Origin: Sarcocystis neurona | Taxonomy: Eukaryota; Apicomplexa; Conoidasida; Eucoccidiorida; Sarcocystidae | Direction of reading: 5' to 3' | DNA: 64,000 bases | Assembly (NCBI GenBank): GCA_000727475.1 | Contig: KL647308.1 | Span: forward strand, 62,001 to 126,000 | Part shown: in pieces, positions 40,501 through 53,000 of the stretch | How positions within the stretch are numbered: the first letter of the stretch is position 1 | Layout: every line of letters begins with the position of its first letter | Notes under the pieces: model-generated | Told to the model about the DNA's origin: nothing | Databases searched by the model: none | Seen by the model: only the letters and a program-made list of their open reading frames with translations | Made by a program: the position numbers and the translations under genes

Positions 40501-43301
40501 ATACGACGCTCTGCATGCCGTACATCTCCTAAGCGACGTGGGCAGTACTTCGCCAACTTCCTCCGGGTGTCCCGACCACAAAAAGCGCCAGGGCGCGGTT
40601 TCTTCTTTTTTGCCGTTCCGGCTTCTTTAGTAGCACATGTGCCTCGCGCTTCTATATGTATTTCCCGTTATTTTGTTGACGTTCTCTGTCTATTCGAACA
40701 TTTACGCGTGGAAGGTGACTGCGTGCGTCGCAGGAGTTTTCGGTCTTGTCGTGGGGTGTCTGTACACCGGAAAGTGGCAATGAGCAGGCGACCAAGTTTC
40801 GAGCCTGTCTCGCCTGCCGGTGGGGCACTTCTTGAGATTCACACTGTCTGCATCTTCCTCTTTTCTCTCGGTTCCCACTACCGCGTGGTTTGCGATGGTC
40901 TTGACGTTTTTCGTCCGCCTTCTTCACTGCTGCGGCCTTCTTTGTCTTTTTCTCTCACCAGGTGTACAGACACCGAAACGTCTGTCTGGCCACCTGCTGC
41001 AGCTGCCTCCGTCTCCCCTCTCGACGCCGCTATACACGCAGCCACAGCGCTTGCTTCGGCGGACATCTACCGCACAGGTCAGGATTTTGCTGCTCCGACT
41101 ACTGCCTTCCATATATGTATATATGTACGTACGTAAATGTTTGACACGCGTATATATATGTATACTTGTTGACGTATTAACATATGTGTGTAGTCGTACG
41201 TGTGTATGTGTATGTATTCATGCCTGTCTATATGTGTATGTTCAAGTGGACACAGACATATATATATGTATATGTATATTTAAGCGTGGACAGGCACGTG
41301 TGTATAACTTTGTGTAGACAGATCATATGTGTGTGTACATATTTACAAACGCTTAACATTTGTGGATATGTACGCCTGTGGATGTAGACGCGGATAGAGC
41401 TGAGGACGGTGTGTATCTGTTATTTTCTTCTTCGATTACTTAACGAAGACCTAGTAGTCGGTCTTCCGCCTTTCTTTTCGTCTTTGCTGGCGTTGGTGTA
41501 TACACCATACAAATTCGTTAAGACGTCTACCTCGCATGTACCTCTGTACGCGTGTAGAGTAAGCGAATGAAGACGCACGTGTTTTCGGTAGGTCTACTTG
41601 TGTTCGACGTCTACAGACATATGCATGTATGTATGTATATATGTTTTATACGTACAGATTTGTATGTGGATACACACAAGTGTGGGTGAGGACGCGTCTT
41701 GTTAAATGCGCCGACGAATACATCAACTACCCGGCGTGAATCACCAGGAAACCGGGGAAGTGTCTTTATCGTCTGTCACCACACCTTCCTCCTTACTGCT
41801 ATATAAATATATATACACACGTATGTACATATGTTCTTAAATATACATATATGGGTACCTTTGCTTGTATATTTATACATAAATATATGCACGCAGAGGT
41901 CCTGATACGTATGTAGATTTTGAAGGTCACTTTTTGAAGACGCCGTTGCTACCTGCAGAGAGGGTGCGCTACGTGAGTCTTACGGGGCGAGGGGGAGCCA
42001 CTTCTCTTCGCACATTCGAAAAACACGTCCATTCGCTTTGCCGCGCAGACATCCTGCGCGCAGACGGGGACACCACCTCTCCTCACCGCCGCACTCCGCT
42101 CTCCCCCGTGTGGCTGTATGTGTGCGTCGATGCCCTCGTCTGTGCGTATATAGGTGTGTATCTATCTGCGTATGTGGGTGTCTGCATGTGTATAAAGATG
42201 TATATATATGTGCGCGTGTGTATGTGTCTGTCTCAGCCTCGGCGTATAGAGATGGAGAGATAGATAAAGACATATATATATATATATATATGTAGATAGA
42301 TAGGTAGACATGCGCCTATAGATAGGTAGGTATATGCGTCTGTGTGTGTATGACCCGAATATCTGCTGGGTGCGTATCTGTCTGTCTCTCGCACATATAC
42401 TTCTGCCTATGTGAAGGTACAAGGGCTGTCTGTCTATATATCTGCCAAGCTGTATCTATACATGTATGCCTAAATAAGTGTCTGTATACACAAATGCCTA
42501 CAAGTGTGTGTATCTATATATGCATGGAGTGGGCTCTGTATATACGTGTAGCCGGAGGTGTGCACAGGTATGTGCCTTCATATATACGCGTGGATTACGG
42601 TGTGTACACGTGTGTGGGTCGAAGTATTTGTATACATGTACCTGCGTGTAGATGCTTGGATATGACACGTATGGGAGGATATATATATATGTATATTTAA
42701 GTATATATGTGTATATGTATATGCATATATGCATATATATATATATATATGCCTGCGTATGTGTGGAAATACATGCCTGGGTACGTGTCTATACACGTAT
42801 GCCTGGACCAGTGTCTCTGCATATATGCCTGAATAAGTGTCTGTACGTATGTGTATTTGCATAGGTACGTGCGGCTGCAAGTATTTCTACGTATATGTGG
42901 CTGCAAATATATGTGTATATATGTGCGTGCAGATATGCGTGTGTTTGTGCCCGCGACTGTATCTCTGTGTGTGTCCCTGCAGATCTCTCCGTATACGTGT
43001 GTGCGTGTCAGCAAGTGTCTATCTGTCTGTGTGCACTGTATATATATGTATACAAATGAGAATGTATATATATATATATTTATATGTACCTGCCAGCAAG
43101 TTTGTCTATGTACACGCTTGCAAGTGTATGTGTGTCTGTATCTCTCTGTCTCTGTCTGTCTCTCTCTACACATATATATATATATATATATATATCTATA
43201 TATGCAAATGCGAATGTGTATAAATATACATATATCTATGTATATATATATATGTATGTGTACCTCCGAGCAAATGTGTCTGTATGTATACGCTTGCAAA
43301 G

Positions 43302-43339
<38 letters not shown>

Positions 43340-46300
43340 CTTATCCTCTCCGTGTCCCTCTCTTCTCTGTCTCTCTCTATCTCTCTCTTTTTCTGTTTCT
43401 TTCTTTGTAAATAAATATATGCAAATGCGAATATGTGCATATATATATATATGAAGCTGCGAGCAAGTGTATCTGTATGTATACGCTTGCACATATATAT
43501 GCGAATATGTGCATATATATATATATGAAGCTGCGAGCAAGTGTATCTGTATGTATACGCTTGCACATATATATGCGTCCGTCTTTCTGTGTCTCGCTCT
43601 CTGTGCTCCCCTCCCTGTCTCCCTCTGTGTCCGTCTCCCGTCTCCCTCTCTATATATGTGTGGGGACGCACGCATGCATATCTGCGTGGGAAGAATGTGT
43701 TTACTACTGCTGGAAGATGCGTAAGTGAATACGCCAACCCGTTAACATCTACACGAGTAGTGTAAATTCCTTTTGTGTAGTAGTAGTAGTAGTAGTCTCC
43801 CCCTCTCCGCTCTTTTTGTTTTCGCTGTTGCAGACGCCGGAGAAAATTTCGTCGACAGCGAAGACGGTGGCGCAGGGAGCAACAACGCGTGGGGGGCCGA
43901 CGCGGCTGCTGCGGGGGAGAGAAGCAGCGGAGCAAACGACGAAGATTTATTTTCTGCCGAAGATAACGCAGCAGCAGCAGAGTGGAGCGACGGGATCGAC
44001 CTGCCGCCCGAAGAAATTTCTCACAGCGGAGCCGCTGCTGCTCCGGTCTCTTCCTCCGCTTCTACGCATCACGCAGTTGCCGCCGGTGCGCGTTCCCCTG
44101 GGCGGTGCCTCAACGTGCCAACACGTACCACCTCATGCGCCAGTGAAGTTCGACGCACACACTTCAGCAGCCAACCGCGAGCAAGCCAAGCGTATACACA
44201 TACCTATACACATGCGTCTGTGTCTGTCTGTGTGTGTTTGTGTGTAATGTATGCGTATATGTGTCTGTTTGTGTGTGCATATATATCCACATACATATGT
44301 GTACCGATCTATATACGTATACGTAGGACGTGTGGATTCAGAATAACTATGACCTATCGTGTATGTGTGTATATGTATATGTGTGTATATAACTTTATGT
44401 ATATATATACGTAGTACGTATGAATTTAGAATATATTTGTGTCATCAGCACGTGTATCAGATAGGTACATGTTCATTAGAAAGAGAAAAGAGAAAGAAGT
44501 TATGTTTGTAGAGATATATACGCATAAGTACCTACTTACATATGTGTGCATGTGTATGCGTGTACGTCTGTTTACGTATATATACTACGACTGGATTTTG
44601 ATGTGGTATACTTGAGAAATAGAGAGAGAAGACTACCTCTGCGCACTGCAAGAGATGGACAAATATGGCAGCAGAAGAAGAGAAAGGGGACTATATATAT
44701 GTCTGTAGAGGGAGGGTTTTTGTAAGAAGAAGAAGAAAGCGACGCACATATGTCTGCGTATACGGAGAATGTCAGAGAAGGACGAAAAGAGAAGAAGTGA
44801 CTACACGTAGCTGCACAGGAAGAACGCCGTAATGGGGGTGCACATCTGCATCACTTAGAAGTTCTGTTCATCTACACGTGGAAGTACGTTGGGGCGTCTA
44901 CTACATACACGTTCTCGCCTACACGTGAATATGCAGGTGAGGAAAGGGAAATTTCCTGCAAAGAAGAAAAAGTGTTGATTTCTCTCTAACATTGGTGGGA
45001 TATGCGAAAAGAACGGAAACTATATGTTGTTCCATAAAATGCATATGTATAGATGTATGCATGGTTGTTATAGACTTCTGTGTCCGGACACTTCTATGGG
45101 GAGTATCGTACGTAGCATATATTTATATATATGTGTATGTATTCATGCCTGTGTGTCTGTACTGGACGCATGCAACTGCAAAGGACTGCCTTTGCATATA
45201 TATGTATATAGGACTAGGTGTGTGTGCACATGTCTGTGTCTGTATTTATTGATCTATATACGCGTGTTTAGGGAGGTAGTGTGTCCTTGTGTGTGTATAT
45301 ATATATAGATATGTATATGTGTACGTTTACGTATGCAACTATGTGTATACGTATATGTGTATATATCTACGTACCTATCCTATAGACGCACACGCGTAGA
45401 AAACTACGTCGCTCTCTCTTTCTGCATATATACGCTTGGGTATCTATAACAGTTTCTACATACACACATACATACATATATACATATGTATCTATGTATA
45501 TATTCTGTAAACGTGTGTATGTAGGAAACAACGTCTCCGTTTTCTCTCTGTGTCTGTGTGTATATAAGTATCTATAACAATATCAGTCTTTATCTTTATC
45601 TATTTGCGCTCTTACAGGGGAGTATCTATACATATATATATGTATAAATATATGTATATATATACACTTATGGATCAGTATCAAAAGGTATGTACTCCTG
45701 TACATGTCCAACCGTAGCCGATTACTTCCCCCTCTCTCTCTCTATGTATATCTATATGTATAAACACACGTGCATATTCATAGGAAAATGTATTTGTGCG
45801 AAGCCAGAAGTACGTGAGAGTACTTCTCTCTATATATGTGTATATATACACTTATCCATATGCATACAAATATATATATATATAGATATACATGCGTACG
45901 TATATCTGTAAATCCTTACATATATAGAGAGAGAGACGCATGTACATCCACTCATTTGTGTGGGAGTGATAATATGCCATTTTACTTCATCTTTGCTGCT
46001 GGGGTTTAAATTTCCTTTGTCTTCGCCTCATGAGAGTTCCTGCCACTGCAGTATCGTCAGGCTGTCATATTTCTTTCGCATGCGCGTGCGGGTTGCGGCC
46101 GTTTTCTTCCCCACCTTCGTCCTGGACGTATGTTTTTTGGGGTTTCCTTTTGCTGCACACATCCGTCCCTCTTCTTGGAGTTCCCCGTTCACTTCCTTCT
46201 GCTTTGGCCCCTTCTGCGTGCCTGCGTTTCGTCCCCTTTCCCCGTGCCTTCCGGCCATCCTGCTTTTTTTGGCTCGTGGACATTTCCCCTTCTGCGTATT

Positions 46301-49300
46301 GGCTGTTCCTCGTCTTTGGTTCGTTTCTTCTACAGAAGTGATAACGCGACTCGACCCTCCTGAGGCGGCGTGGGTGAGCGGGCAGGTGGTCAACGCGTGC
46401 GACTACGTTGCAGCCGGGAACTTCTCTGCGGCGCTGGAACTGCTGCAGCGACGCATCGCGTTGAGAAATGCAGCGCCGTTAAAAGCGCTCTTCAAAAATA
46501 TATATCAGAGCTGCTGGACCGCGCTGCCGGGTCTCCCGTTCGCGGCAGCTGTGCCCCTGCCTCTCCTTCGTGAGCAGCAGCAGCAACAGCAGCAGCACCG
46601 CGCTGCTCCGTCGAAGCCTCACACCTACATTTCCTGCGTTTCTCTCTTCGAAGATTTGCGCGAGGCGCACAGACTCGTGACGGGTACGTGACTCGCCTAC
46701 CACGGCAGACCAGAGACTGACAGAAAAACATAGCGAGGAAAAAATTTCTGCCGGCACGCAGCAGAGACGGCGAGAGAAACGCGCGACTTGCAGAGGCCCC
46801 GTTTGACTCGACGGGAGACTGACCCTGGCGCCCAGCAAATGTACATACATACGCCCAGATACATACGTGTAGAAGTGTAGAAAGTGAATATATGTACATG
46901 CCCACACACGTGCAGAGAAAGACATATATCTGTGTCAATAGACATGAAACTTTTCCTACGCGGCCACCCGTGTGTCCAGAGAAGGATATATGTGGAAATG
47001 GTTAAAGTACGTTTCTTCGATACCTCAAGTACATAGAGTAGACACAGTGACACAGAGACAGAGAAAGAGCAGGACACGTGCGTAGACAGAGAAAGGAAAA
47101 GAGAAAAAGAGAAAGTATTATAGATAACAGCAACTTTAAACACACACGCAGACATACGCGCACACACAATTGTACATATATACACGTACATGCCAACTTT
47201 TGACTTGCGACTTCTCTAGGCACATACACACACAGGTGTATGCATATACATATATATATATATATATACGTGTTTCTGTATCAACATTTAGACTTACCAA
47301 GCGTCTCTACGCATATCCATATGTGTACGCAGATATATATATATATATCCACGTACATGAACGCACACGTATATATACATATGCATATATATATATATAT
47401 ACATATATTATCAACATTTTGACTTCACATAACACAGGTGCCGTTCCATCCTTGCTCCGTCGTTTTACGAATATATATGTAAAATATCTACGCACAAATA
47501 TATGTGTGTGCATGCAAGGGGGAAGTTTCGCGTTGTTCCTCGGCCCTGAAGAAGGACACTTCTTACACATATATATGTATATACACATGTATATAAGTAC
47601 CTCTATGTATATGTTGACAATAGGTGTATATATGTATGTTACATATGTTTGTATACTCTTATTTATACGTATATATGTAATCTTTCTGTGTGTGTGTGTG
47701 TGCGTGTGGATAATCGTACGTGAACATATGTGTACATGTGTCTGCATGTGGCAGGAAGAGTCGGAACTCGTGAAGGGAGGAATTTCGCGCTGGGGCCGAC
47801 GTGTTCGTCTTCCCTTCGCTCTGTATAGGAGGAAGTCGTTACCTTTGCTATGTTGTACTTGCGCTATTGCTGCTGCTTTGTTTCTCTTCTCCCGCTGCTG
47901 TTTCTGTTGCAGCGGGGAAGTTCCAAGAAGCCTTAGAGGCGTTCCGCAGTGTACTGCATGCGGTGCCTCTTGCTGTTGCTGCTGATGCGGAGGAAGAGCA
48001 GCAGGTAAGAACCGACGTGTTTTTTGCTGCTGCTGGTGCTGCTGCTGTTGCCTCTTTTCGACTGCAGTTTCCCTGGCACAAGCATAAAAGTGCTTCGCGA
48101 GACAGCCACTACTTGCGACTCTATTAAAATGAACCTCCTACGCAGCTGTAGATAACAAGTAAATATGTGGGGTGAGACATTTGCCTCTCTGTATCTGTAC
48201 ACGTGTCTGTAAAAGTCTACATACGCTTTCTTCCTGCGACTTTCATTCGGAGACGCATCTGCATCACGCTAAATTTAACAAATTCTTCACGTATCCACCA
48301 AATATTCGTTAAAACCATACGTATATATAGGTTCAATTACCTTCCGAAAATCTGTGTATACACATATATATATATATATGTACATATATACTCATGTCGC
48401 GCTTAATATATATAAACGTACATATAGGTATGTATGCGTGTGTATATGTGTGTGTGTGTGTGTGTCTTTATAACTTCCTACAAAAACTTCTTCTCTCTAT
48501 ATATATGTATGGTTATATACATATGTACGTATGCGTCAATGTACATATATGTGTGTATTAGATGTATTAATTAATATATAAATGTACATAAAGATGTGTG
48601 TGTGTGTGTATCTTTATATCTTCGTGTAAAAAATATGTGTCTCTCTCCCACCATATGTAGCCGTCCAAGAAAAGGACACGCCATCTGCATCTACCTAGGA
48701 CACGCCATCTGCATCTACCTATCTGTCTATCTATCTATATCTATATATATATTTATATGTATACATATATGTACACGTGTATGTATACATACGTGTATGT
48801 ATTTATAGGGAGAGAGGTGGAAGCATTTTCCACGGGAGAATATAAAATATATATTTATATGTACATGTGTGCGGAAGTGCGTGACGAACAAGGCTGCTGA
48901 AATGGGGGTTTCCCTCACTGAAAAGTAAAGACCTCTCTCTATTTACTTAGGTGCATGCATTTAATATATATATATATATAGGTCAATGGGATATGTATGT
49001 GAGAGGTCAACATAAGAAGACATATATATATATATATATATATATGTATAGATAGATAGATAGCTAGTAGGTGTGGATATGTCGTATAGAAGTGCATATA
49101 AAGAAAGAGCAACAAATGAAGATCGGCAACATTACTTGTGTATGTATACATATGTATATATATATATATGTATACATACACGAGTAAGTATATGCACATA
49201 TATGTATATGTATATGCGTGTATATATACGCCTGTCAACACAGAGAGAGGGCACAGTTACGTGTATATGTGTGTGTATACGCATATGTATGTAGAGATAC

Positions 49301-50007
49301 ACGTATATGAATGTACGTATATGTAGAAGTGTGTATTTACTTCGGAAGGCAGGCGGTGGGATGTTATAACTGACGGATGAATATTTATTTAAGGGAAGAA
49401 ATATTCGTAGAGAGAGATTGATTTGTTTACTCTTCTTCCACCATTTCTCTTGCCTTCACAGAAAACTACACAAGAACAAACTATACATATATATATGTAG
49501 CGACACCAGGTAGTATAAACGTTCTTGTACCCACATATATATGGAATTTATAGATGTGTGTATCTCCATATAAGCATATATATATATGTGTACACGTTAG
49601 TACATATTCTTCGCATTCACATATATATGAATACATATATGTATATGAAGAGAGAGAAAGTCATACGAAGATACACATATATATATAATGTGTGGAAATC
49701 CGTGGAAGCATTGATATATGTGTGTATGTTTTTCAACACGTGAAAAGGTGTTTAGCCAGTTTCGCTGCTATCTGAGAAGTTTACGTTTTAGTACTCGAGG
49801 ATGGGCGGCTGCTCAAGAGTTTCTTGTTAAGAGATACTTTTTCCCACTGCCGTTAATACTTTCCTCAGGAAGAACAATAACACGTTTTTATATCCTCCGT
49901 GTTCTACTGCGACGCCTACCTTTTTGACCCTTTCCATACATTTCTTTTATACGAAGTTACACACGTATACACAGACTTGAGTAAGATACTTACCCATATA
50001 TATGTAT

Positions 50008-50042
<35 letters not shown>

Positions 50043-53000
50043 CGTATACTTATACATACATGTACATGTATGTCCACGTATATGTTGATGTGATATATAT
50101 ATATGTATATGGAAATTTACACGTTTAGAAGAAAATGGGTGGGTGTCTGCGTGTGTGTGTGTTCGTTTTTTTATGGAGGAAAGTTTTTTCTAGCAGAGAT
50201 CTCTGTGTAATGTCGCCGGTAGAGGGGAAGTACTTCTGTGGACGACGTGCTGCTGTGGCAGTGCCCCTCTCTGTGCTACGCTGCTTCTTCGCTTCTTCCA
50301 CAGAAATACAAACGGGTTGCTACTCCCACCCCACCTTCTCGTATTAACACACTTCTCACTTGTATATATGTAGATTGATGTATGTAAACAGAGGTGCCTC
50401 TTCATATATATATATATATATATATATGTGTACATATATATATATGTATATATACATATATACGTATATATTCTACACACTTCTCAGTTGTATATATATA
50501 TATATATATGTATGTATTATTTTTCATGCATGTAGACAGAGGCGCCTCTTTATATATATATATATGTAAAAGACATGATGTATGTGTATATTTATGTACG
50601 TATATATATCCATATACATATATATATGTATACATTTTCTTACACGTTTCCCTACGTTGTATATATATATATATATATATTCACGTATGTAGACAGAGGT
50701 CTCTTTTATACATATATATATGTATATTCATTACGCTTCCCATTTGTATATATATATATATATATGGATCCACCTATGTAGACAGAGTTCCCTTTTTTGT
50801 GATATGTAAATGTATATATATGTACATATTTATATACGTATATATATATATATATATCCATATCCATATGTATGTATGTATATATATATATATATGTGAG
50901 ATGACTACACGTGTGTTAGCTTCTTTTTCTGCGGGGGGAAAACTGCGAGAGAAATGAATTTTGGAAGTGAATGTTCATCTTCGAAGAGCAGCTGAGAGAT
51001 GACAGAATTGACAGTTGTCGCATATGTGGCCGTCTACCGTTTAATTTCTAGTCCCGATCAATTCTCTCCTATTCGTACGTTGAGACAGCGAGAGGAATAC
51101 ACGTAGACGTCCACGTTTGTGTGTGTCCATCTCCGTCTGTAGATTTATAGAAAATTCACTCGGTAGTAATTCTGCAAATTTAGTGTCTCACGGACAACTG
51201 GGCTATTGAGAGCAGGGCCTACTATTTCAATAAATAAATACAAACGTATAAACAAACAACCCTACGTCGATATATATACACATATGTGCATGCACGTGTG
51301 TGTACTATTTCTCCAATCATCATGTATGTATATATATATATATATATATATGCACGTGGTGTATCTTCGATCACCATACGTATATATATATATATATATA
51401 TATCTATATATATNNNNNNNNNNNNNNNNNNNNNNNNNNNNNNNNNNNNNNNNNNNNNNNNNNNNNNNNNNNNNNNNNNNNNNNNNNNNNNNNNNNNNNN
51501 NNNNNNNNNNNNNNNNNNNNNNNNNNNNNNNNNNNNNNNNNNNNNNNNNNNNNNNNNNNNNNNNNNNNNNNNNNNNNNNNNNNNNNNNNNNNNNNNNNNN
51601 NNNNNNNNNNNNNNNNNNNNNNNNNNNNNNNNNNNNNNNNNNNNNNNNNNNNNNNNNNNNNNNNNNNNNNNNNNNNNNNNNNNNNNNNNNNNNNNNNNNN
51701 NNNNNNNNNNNNNNNNNNNNNNNNNNNNNNNNNNNNNNNNNNNNNNNNNNNNNNNNNNNNNNNNNNNNNNNNNNNNNNNNNNNNNNNNNNNNNNNNNNNN
51801 NNNNNNNNNNNNNNNNNNNNNNNNNNNNNNNNNNNNNNNNNNNNNNNNNNNNNNNNNNNNNNNNNNNNNNNNNNNNNNNNNNNNNNNNNNNNNNNNNNNN
51901 NNNNNNNNNNNNNNNNNNNNNNNNNNNNNNNNNNNNNNNNNNNNNNNNNNNNNNNNNNNNNNNNNNNNNNNNNNNNNNNNNNNNNNNNNNNNNNNNNNNN
52001 NNNNNNNNNNNNNNNNNNTACGTATATATATATATATATATATATCTATATATATATTCATGTGCGTGTGCACGTGTATAAGTAATTTTGTAGTCATCAC
52101 ATATATATTTGAGTATTCCAAGGCACTGGTCTACGATTGTTTTCGATGAAAAGCTGCCCCATCTTATTCAGCTGCAGGCAATACTCACGTATATATACGT
52201 ATGCACATGTATGTATATATGTATGTAGAAGGCATTCTCAGCCGTGTTGTGCGTACGTGCATGTGTGTATGTCTGAGAAGAAGGAAGTGCTGGCTGATAC
52301 TTTTTCTTCAGCTGCAAGAACTCGTGGAAATTTCCCGTCACTACGTCGTTGGGATGATGCTGGAGACGAGTCGCCTGCGTCTCGGAGAGCAGGACCCATG
52401 CAGAAGTGAGTTTCACACACACAGCAGCAGCACGTGAGACGCCGGCCTAATTTTGACCAATTTCTGTCAACCACAATTCTAGTGAATTTCTACCACACTC
52501 TCTTGTAGACGAATTCTTCTCGCACAGACAGGTAAAACACGTGCTTGTATGCCATACATATATATATATATAACGGCTGAAGATGCGTCCTACACACATA
52601 TATACATACGTACGTGTACACGCCTGTACATATATGTCTATGTGTAAGTAGTGTCTACATCTTCGCGTCGGTCTTGTAGAAGGAGCACAGCAGATTTTCA
52701 GTCGTTGTGTAGGAAGAAGAAACGTATGAGAATTCGACCTCGGCAGACGCTACACATCTGTGAAGACCCCCATATGTTTGTGTGTAGGTGATGACGAGGT
52801 ACACATAGGACACCCTCGCTTCTCTCAACTTCTTTGAAAGCTATGCAAAAATTATAGCGACTCATCCGTAGACTCGTGCCGCTGTCTCCGCTGCCGTCAA
52901 GAGACGTGCTGCTGCTGTTGTGTCTCTGTTTGTCTTTCTCCCGCAGCTATTATGACTTTCTTGCTGCAGGGGGCAGGGGTGCACCTTGCTGCAGCTGCTT

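Larger units (their letters stand above)
48005..52311 (+). other. COPA: COPA intron 15 (at least 4307 bases, the longest)
   Basis: It holds a near-exact 22-base duplication of acacgccatctgcatctacc at about 48677, the minisatellite at 50345, the gapped TA array at 51330, and many other TA runs (for example 48368-48380, 48965-48980, 49023-49044). A splice-compatible exon was not found or needed. Confidence 0.88.

Noticed and set aside
40405..40560. An AGC-rich open stretch in intron 11
   Set aside because: It has no donor in phase; exons 11, 12 and 13 close without it.
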